Shown one piece after another: positions 16,204-25,700 of a stretch of DNA of 30,528 bases. Below the pieces are notes generated by a model, which saw nothing but the letters and a program-made list of their open reading frames with translations, had not been told where the DNA came from and made no database searches. Source of the stretch: Bacteroidales bacterium (GTDB lineage Bacteria; Bacteroidota; Bacteroidia; Bacteroidales; WCHB1-69); the NCBI GenBank assembly GCA_028684405.1, contig JAQUGA010000006.1, positions 1 to 30,528 on the forward strand. The letters run 5' to 3'. Position numbers and translations under genes: made by a program. The first letter of the stretch is position 1; each line of letters starts with the position of its first letter.

Positions 16204-16239
16204 AAAAAAAGAGAAGAATCTTAAATCTTCTCTTTTTTT
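16204..16239. terminator. Intrinsic terminator after the metalloprotease gene
   Basis: A 14 bp perfect stem, A7-GAGAAGA (16204-16217) against TCTTCTC-T7 (16226-16239), has an 8 nt loop. It lies 12 bp beyond the minus-strand stop at 16251 and is tailed by T on either strand. It separates the protease from rpmB. Confidence 0.85.
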
Positions 16240-16250
16240 AACTTTGTGTT

Positions 16251-18599
16251 CTATTGAACTACAACTTTTTTAGTGACAATTTGGTCGTTCACAAGAATTT
16301 TCACGAAATACATTCCACTTGATTTGAATAATTCTTTATCCAAAGCAATTTGGTGATTCCCTGTGTCAAATTTCTGAGAAACAGCTTCTGTTACTAAATT
16401 TCCAATGACATCATAAACTGAAAATTGAATATTTGATGATTCAATAAGATTAAAAGAAATTACTGAATTTTGAGTAATAGGGTTTGGATGAATGTTAAGA
16501 TTCATGTTGTTAACGATGTCTTCGTTAATTGAACTGCTACCACAATCGCCAGTACAAATTTTGTCAATAAAAATATTATTACCACCTCTATTGAAGAATC
16601 TAAATTTCAAGCGAATATTTGTCTTATTAGAAACGCCACTTAAAAGAACCGTTTCTTCTCTCCAATCTTGGATTCCTTCAGGAGTGAAAGCGGTTGTTAG
16701 ATAAGTTGTGTTTGTCATTAATTGTTTATTGCTTTTGTTGTATTTTGAAGTCCACGTTTTTCCGCAGTCTGTTGAAACAAAAACTTGCAGTCTGTCATAA
16801 ATAGTATCAGCAGTACTACTGCCCGATATTAATTCTGCCAATGCGTTGCTAGCAACGGTTCTTGGAGAGTAAGCCATATGGAATTTAATACGAGCCACAC
16901 CATTAATATGAGTTAAGTCATAACTGGGAGTAATAATATCATCATAACTTCCGCTTGGATTTCCTTCAAAGTTGTTGATTGTTATTGCTTGATTTCCACT
17001 TATAAATGAAGAAGAGGTGAGTTCCCAAGTGTTTCCTTCTTGATTTACAACAGTCCAGTTTCCAAATCCAGATTCAAAATCTTGGAAAATATCACCTGAT
17101 TCACTGTCAGTAGATGAAGTAACGGTAATAATATTTTGTTTTACGATGCTGTCAGCTCCGCTTGCATTATAGACTACTAATTTCGCTTCGTAAGTTCCAG
17201 GAGTGCTATATGTTACGCTTGGATTGGGCGAAGTTGATGTTGCTGGTGATCCTCCTGTAAAATGCCATTCTCTGGAATCAACTGCTCCGCTGTGTGACAA
17301 ATCTGTGAATGTAATAGATTCTCCAGCACAAATATGGCTTGATGAATGAGAAAAGTCAGCAATAGGAGCACAGAGAGGTGCATAATCAATATCCCAAACG
17401 CCTGTAGCAATTGCATTCTCGTATGACCATAACATTCTGCGATCGAGCATTAAAGTTGCTTGAATTCGTTCATTTTGTCCTATCGTAAATATATTTTGAC
17501 AATATCCAAATTGATAATCCATGTAGTTTTCAACCATGTCTGGTTCGTCTCCATATCCTGTAACATCGTTTGTACAAGAGTTTACACTGCCCACAGGGAT
17601 GCAGCTTAAAGAAGTGTTTTGATTGGGTGCTTTTACAGGAGGAGTGTCGGCTACTTCATCTCCATTTAATTGTGTCAAATTTAAAAATCCACCACTGGTG
17701 GCACATCCATCACTACCCATAGCGGGTATAAGTCCACCTAAAGTGAGCTTTAAATTTTGGAATGGGTGATATAGGTTAAAATAATGTCCAAGCTCGTGTG
17801 TGAAAGTTCTATTTAGAGCATTAATAGGTTGTCCCATAAGGTTTGTTGCTGTGCCAATGGCACCAATTCCATCGTGTCTGATTAAAACGCCATCAGCCAA
17901 AGTGTCGCCACCGGTAAATAAAGGTGTTAATGGATTTGAAGGAGGAAATACAGACATGCCACCAATAGCAGCTCCATCAGGTAAGTTTATTCCTTCAGGA
18001 TAAATGAATGCCACGGAATAAACATTTAAGTATTTTTTTGGATCCCAAGCATAATCTGAACATAAATCGTAATATGCATATTCCGTTCTTGGATCTTGAA
18101 TTCGGTTTATACCATTGGTACAGTTTCCATTGGGGTCGATGCGTGCCAATCTGAATTCTACTCCTACGTTCGCTCTGCGAGCATTAAAAGAAGCATAAGT
18201 ATCTTCTCCTGGAATCGTGTCTGTATTTAATTTGTTATAATCAATGTTTAAACGTTCAATAGCATCCATAATTTGTGCTTCACTAATGTTTTCTGCTCCA
18301 TAGTTATGAATAATGTGAAATACAATAGGAATTATCATTTTTCCACCTTGTGTGGTATCCGTTCGTAAACCCTTTTCAATACTATTGTTTTTCATGTCTT
18401 CAATAAACAATTTCATATCTTGTTCATAAATGACATATTGATCCAATACACTTGGGTTGTCCTTGACTTTTTGCATTAAGATGTAGTGGTCAGCGACGGA
18501 ATAATTGTAAAATTGAGGTGTTTGATTTTGCGCTGTTAAAATCAAACCACTGAATGCAAGAAAGAATGCAATCAGAATTGAATTCAGGCTTCTTTTCAT
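16251..18599 (-). CDS. M43-type zinc metalloprotease with PKD and T9SS sorting domains
   Basis: The 782 residues start with a signal peptide (MKRSLNSILIAFFLAFSGLI, cleavage near LTAQ) and a propeptide to about residue 85. The pappalysin/cytophagalysin-type domain begins at IIPIVFHIIHNY (89-100). The zinc motif HELGHYFNLYH is at 268-278, with His268, Glu269, His272 and His278 intact, and the Met-turn NYMDY is at 358-362. A PKD-like domain (about 411-494, EWHFTGGSPATST) is followed by a jelly-roll-like region (about 505-690). A C-terminal type A sorting domain begins at NLNIHPNP and ends KKVVVQ, the signature of T9SS cargo. The protein should cross the inner membrane by Sec and the outer membrane by T9SS. 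Asn275 replaces the glycine typical of the metzincin helix. It has a good promoter and terminator, so it is monocistronic. Confidence 0.92.
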   Translation of the reverse strand: MKRSLNSILIAFFLAFSGLILTAQNQTPQFYNYSVADHYILMQKVKDNPSVLDQYVIYEQDMKLFIEDMKNNSIEKGLRTDTTQGGKMIIPIVFHIIHNYGAENISEAQIMDAIERLNIDYNKLNTDTIPGEDTYASFNARRANVGVEFRLARIDPNGNCTNGINRIQDPRTEYAYYDLCSDYAWDPKKYLNVYSVAFIYPEGINLPDGAAIGGMSVFPPSNPLTPLFTGGDTLADGVLIRHDGIGAIGTATNLMGQPINALNRTFTHELGHYFNLYHPFQNLKLTLGGLIPAMGSDGCATSGGFLNLTQLNGDEVADTPPVKAPNQNTSLSCIPVGSVNSCTNDVTGYGDEPDMVENYMDYQFGYCQNIFTIGQNERIQATLMLDRRMLWSYENAIATGVWDIDYAPLCAPIADFSHSSSHICAGESITFTDLSHSGAVDSREWHFTGGSPATSTSPNPSVTYSTPGTYEAKLVVYNASGADSIVKQNIITVTSSTDSESGDIFQDFESGFGNWTVVNQEGNTWELTSSSFISGNQAITINNFEGNPSGSYDDIITPSYDLTHINGVARIKFHMAYSPRTVASNALAELISGSSTADTIYDRLQVFVSTDCGKTWTSKYNKSNKQLMTNTTYLTTAFTPEGIQDWREETVLLSGVSNKTNIRLKFRFFNRGGNNIFIDKICTGDCGSSSINEDIVNNMNLNIHPNPITQNSVISFNLIESSNIQFSVYDVIGNLVTEAVSQKFDTGNHQIALDKELFKSSGMYFVKILVNDQIVTKKVVVQ

Positions 18600-18650
18600 T
18601 TTATTTGTTGTTTTGTTGGTTGTTTAATAATTATTCAAACTTATTTCTGA

Positions 18651-18680
18651 CAAATATAGGAAATATTATGCTCTTTCAAA
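18651..18680 (-). promoter_or_regulatory. Promoter of the metalloprotease gene
   Basis: On the minus strand TTTG (18680-18677), an 18 bp spacer and TATATTTG (18658-18651) match the Bacteroidota consensus exactly, 51 bp before the ATG. A second perfect -7 box, TAAGTTTG at 18643-18636, lies nearer the gene but has no -33 partner. Confidence 0.6.
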
Positions 18681-18720
18681 TAAATATTTAGGTGAAGATG
18701 TTTTTTTTTAACAAAAACAA

Positions 18721-19893
18721 TTATTTCGAATATTCAAAATTGCCATATGTGCTATTGATTATTACCTTTGGTTCTCCTTTAACACAATGTCCAATCACTT
18801 GTGCATCAACATTGTATTTCTTAGAAGTCGCAATAATGTTATTCGCTACTTCGGGTTTGCAGTAAATCTCAAAGCGATGTCCCATATTGAAAACTTTATA
18901 CATTTCCGACCATGATGTTTGCGACGATTCTTGAATAATTTTAAAGATGGGTGGAGTGTCAAACAAATTGTTTTTCAGCACTTGTACATCGTTTATAAAA
19001 TGCAAAACTTTTGTTTGTGCACCGCCACTACAATGAATCATGCCATGAATCGAAGATCGGTGATTCTTCAAAATCTCAGCAATAATCGGAGCATATGTGC
19101 GTGTTGGACTTAATACCAACTTGCCCATATCTATATTGGGAATGGGGGAGGCGTCTGTTAGAAAATATTTACCGCAATACGAAATGGATTCATCAATACT
19201 TGTATCAAATGTTTCAGGATATTTTTCGGCCACTTTTTTATTAAAAACATCGTGTCGAGCAGAAGTGAGACCATTGCTGCCCATTCCTGAATTATAGCTC
19301 GATTCGTAGGTAGATTGACCAAATGAAGCCAAACCCACAACCACATCTCCGTCCGAAATGTTATTATTATCCACCACATCTGCTCTTTTCATACGAGCAA
19401 TAACGGTGGTGTCTACAATAATTGTTCTAACTAAATCGCCTACATCAGCCGTTTCTCCGCCAGTTAGAGTAATGTTTATTCCTAAGTTTCGCAACTCTTG
19501 AATTATCTCTTCGGTGCCATTAATGAGAGCTGAAATAACTTCGCCGGGAATGTTTTTTTTATTTCTGCCGATGGTCGAAGAAAGCATGATGTTGTCTGTT
19601 GCTCCTACACAAAGCAAATCGTCAATATTCATAATAATGGAATCTTGAGCAATTCCTCTCCAAACGCTTAAATCTCCTGTTTCTTTCCAGTATGCGTATG
19701 CCAGCGATGACTTTGTTCCGGCTCCATCTGCATGCATAATCAAACAATAGTCGTCGTTATTGGTAAGATAATCTGGAATAATTTTGCAAAAAGCGTTCGG
19801 GTATAGACCTTTGTCTATATTTTTGATGGCATTGTGAACATCTTCTTTGGATGCAGAAGCTCCTCTGGCTAAATATTTTTCGTTTGAATTCAT
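18721..19893 (-). CDS. purM: Phosphoribosylformylglycinamidine cyclo-ligase (AIR synthetase)
   Basis: The 390 residues fit the longer Bacteroidota form of PurM. The ATP-binding and metal motifs are in order: KYLARGASASKEDV at the N-terminus, HADGAGTKSSLAY (54-66), DSIIMNIDDLLCVGA, the glycine-rich LTGGETADVGD, and a late HCSGGAQTKVLHF segment. The enzyme converts FGAM and ATP to AIR, the fifth step of purine synthesis, in the cytoplasm. No other purine gene is nearby, so it is isolated from its pathway. The ATG at 19891-19893 lies just after the terminator of the PorE-like gene. No terminator was seen before the metalloprotease promoter. Confidence 0.92.
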   Translation of the reverse strand: MNSNEKYLARGASASKEDVHNAIKNIDKGLYPNAFCKIIPDYLTNNDDYCLIMHADGAGTKSSLAYAYWKETGDLSVWRGIAQDSIIMNIDDLLCVGATDNIMLSSTIGRNKKNIPGEVISALINGTEEIIQELRNLGINITLTGGETADVGDLVRTIIVDTTVIARMKRADVVDNNNISDGDVVVGLASFGQSTYESSYNSGMGSNGLTSARHDVFNKKVAEKYPETFDTSIDESISYCGKYFLTDASPIPNIDMGKLVLSPTRTYAPIIAEILKNHRSSIHGMIHCSGGAQTKVLHFINDVQVLKNNLFDTPPIFKIIQESSQTSWSEMYKVFNMGHRFEIYCKPEVANNIIATSKKYNVDAQVIGHCVKGEPKVIINSTYGNFEYSK

Positions 19894-19907
19894 CTATATG
19901 TTTTTTG

Positions 19908-19915
19908 CAAAAATA
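19908..19915 (-). promoter_or_regulatory. Possible purM -7 box
   Basis: The minus strand reads TATTTTTG, matching TAnnTTTG, 14 bp before the ATG. It is a poly-T-like sequence beside the terminator tail, so it may be a chance match; no -33 element is seen. Confidence 0.25.
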
Positions 19916-19950
19916 AAAAAAAACATCCGCTTTTGACGGATGCTTATTTT
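19916..19950. terminator. Intrinsic terminator after the PorE-like gene
   Basis: Stem arms CATCCG (19924-19929) and CGGATG (19937-19942) extend through flanking A and T tracts and enclose a 7 nt loop. Read on the minus strand, the hairpin is followed by a long T-run (complement of 19916-19923), ideal for ending transcription of the gene whose stop is at 19965. Confidence 0.8.
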
Positions 19951-19964
19951 TTTAATAGGTTTTA

Positions 19965-22514
19965 TTAATATGAATTTTTCGTAATCGTAATTGTTTTTTT
20001 CTCTTTGTTAATCTCAAATTTGCCAAACTCATCGATAAGAACTCTGTCCCCAATCACAAGTGTTGTTTTTAATCCTTTGACAACTTCAACATGAACATTT
20101 TCAACATCTTCTTCTCCAATTCGAAGGTTTTCAAGATAAAGTACTGATTTTTCAATAATTGAACCATCTGGAGCAAAAGCAGCTTCTTTTTCTTCAAAAT
20201 CAGCAGTCGTTAATCTGTTTTCTTTTAGCAACTTCATCGCTTCTTCGTGTGAGAAACTAATTTTATTGGAGTTGTTTTGAATACTAAATTCACTTGAACG
20301 GCTATTGATAATACATGGTATTTTTATCAAATCACCTTCTATTGTGATTTCTATAGTCGAAACGCCAGGAGTTCCTATAAATTGAACAATGCTTGTTTTG
20401 TCTATTGAATCTGTGCTCGAAGGTGGAACAAAGTCATCACGTAAAATACGGAATTCTGTACGACGATTTAATGAGTGAGCTGCTTCTTGATTGTTGCGTC
20501 CATTCAGTGCATTGATGTATTCTGGAGTCAGAACGGTTCCCATTGGGAATGTGAAACTTTGTCCTCCATAGCTTGCCACTCTGTCTCTGTGTAATGTTCT
20601 CGGAACTTTTTCGCCGTAACCTTTGGCTTCTAAGCGAGCAGGGTTAATTCCTTTGTTTACAAGGTAATTAACGCATGATTCGGCACGACGTTGTGACAAT
20701 GTGTCATTGGTCATCGGAATTGGACGAACGTCTGTGTGCGAACGTAATTCGATTACAAATGTTGGATTTTCAATCATGATTTTATACAATCCTGCAAGCG
20801 AGTCTTCGTATTGAGGTTTTAGCTCCCATCTTCCTAAATCATATAAAATATCGGGCAGTACAATTGGGTCTTTTGGAATCGGAATCAAACGGAAATCACG
20901 TTTCAAATCTTTATTTTCGAGCAAACCAACCGTTGTTTCGCGTCCTTTGGTATTCGTGTCTTCGTAATAACCGCTTCTTTTTACAGAAATATCATAGGTT
21001 ACATTGTGTTGAATTAAATCCTTACTAAAGAAATAATATCCTTTAATGTCTGTTTTGGTATTAAAAGATTTACCGTCTGATCCAGTTACAGTCACTTCAG
21101 CATCTGTAATTACTTGCATGGTTACACTGTCGCGAACAATACCAGATAGAGTATAGATAAGTGGGCGAAGTTTAAAGAAGTATATGTCGTCACCTCCACG
21201 ACCGCCTTTGCGATTGGAGGCAAAAAATCCTTTTTCCATGTAAGGAGCATTTGAAATAGGGTCGAGCAGGGGGGAGTCATCAAAAATAATACTCATATCA
21301 TCGCCCTCCGAGTTCATGGGGTATTGTAAGTTTTCGGGTTCTGAAAATTCCCCATTATCATCTATTTTTGACACGAACATATCAAATCCACCTAGACCAG
21401 GGTGTCCTTTTGATGAAAAATATAAAGTTTTATCGTCTCTTAGTGTGGGAAACATTTCATGGCTAGAAGTATTGATCACTGGGCCTAAATTGGTTATTTC
21501 ATCAAACGGACGGTTTTTTCGCGAACGTTTTGCAACCCAAATATCGAATCCGCCTTCGCCTCCAGGGCGATTTGTTGAAAAATACATTGTCATTTCATCA
21601 TCGCTAATTGCGGGATGAACATAATCGAAAGAATCGGGTCCAAGAACAAGCATTTCTGGATCTCTCCAGCTTTTACCTCTTTTTTGAGCAACGTAAATTT
21701 TGCAGCCCATGACAGTCTTTTTTTCATTTGCACAAAAAGTATAATAAATAGTCGTTCCTCTGTTGTTTGCAACGGCTTCGCCTTCGTTTCCTGGTGTTAA
21801 TACAACGCCAGATTCATCTATTAATTTTGGACCTACCCATTCGCCTGGCCATTCTGCACTTTTGCTTTTGGGTTTTTCAAATTCCCAAATATCTGAAAAA
21901 GATTGTCCTGTCCATGCATCTACTCCTTTTCCAGTAGAGCCATCTCGGGTGGATGTAATAAATAAAACATTCTTTTTGGAAGGATTGCCCCAAGCGGGAG
22001 CCCAATCGTTTTCACGACTGTTGAATTTTCTAAAATTTTCAATTTCGTGCCGTGTGGGATTGTTTACCCATTGAGAGGAGAGTTCGCAGGATTTAATTTT
22101 AGGCAATACCGTTGAGGAATCTCTGGGTTCTTGATCTTTGTATTTTTTATAATACTTTAATGCTTCTGCGTAATCTTTATTCATTCGCAACAAGTCACCA
22201 ATATGCATTAAGATAACTGGGCTATCTTTCTGATAATTAATTTTTTCGAGTCTTTGATATTGTTTTAAAGCTTGACTTGTGTTGCCTGATAATCTATAAC
22301 ATTCAGCAATCCGAAATAATATACGATTTCGTTCAACGCGGTTCTTTTTTACTTTTGTGTATGCTTTTTTGTATAAATCAGCGGCTGCGTTATACTGAAA
22401 TTTCTCGAAGGCAACATCGGCTTCTTGAGAAAAGTTTCTTCGCTGAGCTACACTTGTATTGCTTATTACCAATAAGATAAAAAGCAAAGCTCCAATTTTA
22501 TATAAAAGTTTCAT
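19965..22514 (-). CDS. PorE-like TPR/PD40/OmpA protein with C-terminal retropepsin-like domain
   Basis: The ATG at 22514 gives 849 residues and the best signal peptide (MKLLYKIGALLFILLVISNT, cleavage near SVAQ); ATG 22535 and GTG 22541 would add 7-9 polar residues. TPR-like helices span about 28-145. A PD40-type beta-propeller spans about 165-450, with the repeats MYFSTNRPGGEGGFDIWV and LYFSSKGHPGLGGFDMFV. A carboxypeptidase-type regulatory domain lies at about 455-545. An OmpA-like peptidoglycan-binding domain lies at about 550-695, with SHTD at 592-595 and LSQRRA around Arg609-610. This order is that of PorE, the T9SS component that ties the trans-envelope machine to peptidoglycan. An extra segment, 696-849, has a retropepsin-like fold pattern but no DTG. 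It is a single gene between terminators. Being PorE itself rather than a paralogue is not proved. Confidence 0.85.
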   Translation of the reverse strand: MKLLYKIGALLFILLVISNTSVAQRRNFSQEADVAFEKFQYNAAADLYKKAYTKVKKNRVERNRILFRIAECYRLSGNTSQALKQYQRLEKINYQKDSPVILMHIGDLLRMNKDYAEALKYYKKYKDQEPRDSSTVLPKIKSCELSSQWVNNPTRHEIENFRKFNSRENDWAPAWGNPSKKNVLFITSTRDGSTGKGVDAWTGQSFSDIWEFEKPKSKSAEWPGEWVGPKLIDESGVVLTPGNEGEAVANNRGTTIYYTFCANEKKTVMGCKIYVAQKRGKSWRDPEMLVLGPDSFDYVHPAISDDEMTMYFSTNRPGGEGGFDIWVAKRSRKNRPFDEITNLGPVINTSSHEMFPTLRDDKTLYFSSKGHPGLGGFDMFVSKIDDNGEFSEPENLQYPMNSEGDDMSIIFDDSPLLDPISNAPYMEKGFFASNRKGGRGGDDIYFFKLRPLIYTLSGIVRDSVTMQVITDAEVTVTGSDGKSFNTKTDIKGYYFFSKDLIQHNVTYDISVKRSGYYEDTNTKGRETTVGLLENKDLKRDFRLIPIPKDPIVLPDILYDLGRWELKPQYEDSLAGLYKIMIENPTFVIELRSHTDVRPIPMTNDTLSQRRAESCVNYLVNKGINPARLEAKGYGEKVPRTLHRDRVASYGGQSFTFPMGTVLTPEYINALNGRNNQEAAHSLNRRTEFRILRDDFVPPSSTDSIDKTSIVQFIGTPGVSTIEITIEGDLIKIPCIINSRSSEFSIQNNSNKISFSHEEAMKLLKENRLTTADFEEKEAAFAPDGSIIEKSVLYLENLRIGEEDVENVHVEVVKGLKTTLVIGDRVLIDEFGKFEINKEKKTITITKNSY

Positions 22515-22644
22515 AGTTATTGTTTTTATTCCCATAATCACGGCTAAAATAATGATTTTTTTTTGAAAACAAGAAAAAATTGCAATGTTTTTTTCAGACC
22601 TAAACTTGGTTTTACTTATACGTCTTAATTGTTATTTAGTTTCA

Positions 22645-22682
22645 AAGCCCGAATTGCGTGATAATCAACACAATTCGGGCTT
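22645..22682. terminator. Stable hairpin after secDF, terminator-like
   Basis: A perfect 12 bp stem, AAGCCCGAATTG (22645-22656) and its complement (22671-22682), surrounds a 14 nt loop 21 bp beyond the secDF stop. No proper T-run follows on the minus strand, so it may be a weak terminator or a 3'-end protecting structure. The rest of the 189 bp between secDF and the PorE-like gene shows no other feature. Confidence 0.55.
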
Positions 22683-22703
22683 CTACAATATTTTTAAAAT
22701 GAA

Positions 22704-25700
22704 TTATTTTTTATTTTTTTTCCTGCGTTCTGACCAATTAATAAAGTCAAATGCCAATGGAGAAGCTGTAAAGATGGAAGAATAAGTTCCCACCAATACT
22801 CCAGCAAGCAAAGCGAATATGAATCCGCGAATTACTTCCCCTCCAAAAATAAAGATTGCAATAAGCACGATGAGGGTTGTTCCCGCTGTATTTATGGTAC
22901 GACCTAAAGTACTATTCATTGCACTATTCATATTTTCAGTTAAGCTGCGTTTTGGGAACAAGGTTCTGTTCTCTCGAATACGGTCAAAAATAATTACCGA
23001 GTCATTGATGGAATATCCAATAATGGTAAGAATCGCAGCAATAAATGCTTGGTCAATCTCCAGGGTAAATGGTAAAATACCATAGAATAAGGAGAATAGG
23101 GAAATTGTAATCAAAGCATCGTGGGCTAAACTGATTAAACCACCAAGTCCATATTGCCATTTCTTAAATCGTATTGCAATGTATATAAATATTGCAATAA
23201 GTGAAAGTAAAATTGCCCAGAATGCATCGATAATAATATCGCGAGCTACTGTAGCACCCACTTTTTGAGAGCTTAAAACTCCAATATCTTGGTTTTTAGT
23301 ACTGAATTCATCAAAACTTAGTTTTTCAACAAAGAATGGTGCGATACCTTCGTATAATTTACGTTCAACAAGGGAGTCAACGGTTGTTCCTTCTTCATTA
23401 ATTAAATATTTTGTTGTTACTTTTATTTGATTTGAAGCACCAAATATTTTCACTTCAGGAGCTTCACCAAAAGCTTTTGCTAATTCTGCACGTACTTCGT
23501 TCGATTTTACATTTTGGTCAATACGAACAATATAGCTTCGTCCACCTGCAAAGTCAATTCCTAAGTTTAGTCCGCGTGTTAACAAAGAACCAATTCCAAT
23601 AACGATTAATATTGATGAAATGATATACGCTTTTTTACGGAATCCAATAAAATCAAATTTTGTATTTGTAAAGGCATATCGGGTATATTTATTGTCAAAA
23701 GGAATTTTTATATTCTTATCCAAGAAAAATTCAAAAATAATTCGAGACAACAATATCGCTGTAAACATTGAGGAAATAATACCAATAATTAAAGTGGTAG
23801 CAAATCCTTGCACTGGCCCTGAACCAAAGATAACAAGGACAATACCCGTAATTAAAGTGGTTACGTTACCGTCAATAATAGCAGAATATGCATTTTTATA
23901 ACCATCAGCAATAGCTAAACGAGTTCCTTTACCAGCTCTTAGCTCTTCACGAATACGTTCGTAAATAATAACGTTCGCATCCACAGCCATACCCAAGGTT
24001 AAAACAATACCAGCAATACCGGGCAAGGTTAATACCGCCCCCAAGGCTGATAAAACACCAAAAATGAAAAAGATATTCGTAACCAAAGCAATATCGGCAA
24101 TAAAACCACTACGGTTATAGTAGAGCACCATGTAGATAAGAACCAATATAAATGCTAAAACGAATGAAGAGAGACCTGCATTGATGGATTCTTTACCCAG
24201 TGTTGGTCCAACAATTTCCTCTTGTACAATGCGAGCAGCAGCGGGTAATTTACCAGCTTTAAGTATGTTTGCAAGGTCTTTCGCCTCCTCCAAAGTAAAG
24301 TTTCCAGTAATGGACGAGCGTCCATTGGGGATTTCATCTTGCACCGTAGGGAATGAATAAACAAAATTGTCAAGCACAATGGCTACTGATTTTCCTTTGT
24401 TTTCGCCAGTTAATTTTTTCCAAATTTTGGCACCAGTGGTGTTCATTTGCATGGTGATTTCATTACCACCTCTTTCGCTAAAGTCTTGACGTGCATCCGT
24501 AATAACGTCACCTGTTAGAGCAGGTCCTTTTTCGCCAACTCCTTTGAGTGCTATTAATTGGTGATATGTTTCTTTTACATCCATCGCCTTATGAGCCCAT
24601 GCCAAGCGTAAGTCGCGAGGGAGCATGTGGTTGACAATATTCAGCATTTTGTTGATTTTTGCTGTGTCTTTAGATAATGAAACACCTACTACGGGACCAG
24701 AAATGGGTTGTCCTGTTTGGGGATCAAAATTGGGTGATAGCAAAGCAAAAAGAGGATGGTCTTTTTGAAATTGTTCTTTTTCGTCAAATAAGTTATCTGT
24801 AGTATCTGGAGTAAGTTCCACCGCAATTTCTTCTTCAATAACGGGTGTTTCTGTGAATGTAGAATCTGAAGATTGATCCATTCCTTCAAAGTTTGCTCCA
24901 TCATTGTCTAATATATCGTCGGGAGAACCACTGAAAATTGCCGCTAGTTTTTTGTCAGCCTCTTCTAAGACTGGAAAAACTTCGCTGAACTCGTAGGTTT
25001 TCCAAAACTCTAAATTAGCGGTTCCTTGCAGAAGTTTACGTACACGTTCTGGTTCTTTTATACCGGGAAGTTCAACTAAAATACGTCCCGATTGCCCAAG
25101 TTTTTGAATATTGGGTTGAGACACACCAAAACGGTCGATGCGTGTTCTTAAAATCAAAAACGTACGATCTACTGCTGATTCAGTCTCTTTTCTTAAAATA
25201 CGAATTACCTCGTCATTGGTTGAGGTTGTTTTTATAGCTTCTATGTTAAATGAGAAAATAGATGCTAATTTGCCATTGGGTGCTACTTCCTTATACGATT
25301 CGGAAAACAGTGTTAAAAAATCGGTTTGAGTAGTGCGATATTTTTCTCTAGCACTTTCCATCGCTTTTATGAAGTTTGGATCCTTGGTGTTTTTTCCGGC
25401 CATGGCTTCAATGATGTCGGGAATGGAAATTTCAAGAGTTACGTTCATTCCCCCTTTAAGGTCAAGACCTAGGTTGATTTCTCTGTTTTTACAGTCACGA
25501 TATGTATATTTACGAATCCATAAAAAGTTATAAACAACTTCTGATGAAATGGAGTCTAAATAATAGTTTTCTCTAGATTTTGTTAAAGAATCTAAATAAA
25601 AATTTTCTTTAAATGGGTCACCGTCTGCCAATGTTTTAGCCGTTTCGGCCACTTCTGGATGGTTTGCGAAAGCTCTTGCATCTTTCTCTACATTTCGTGT

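Noticed and set aside
18700..18720. Possible terminator after purM
   Set aside because: The T and A runs can pair only as a weak A-T helix without any GC base pairs worth the name; not enough to call.
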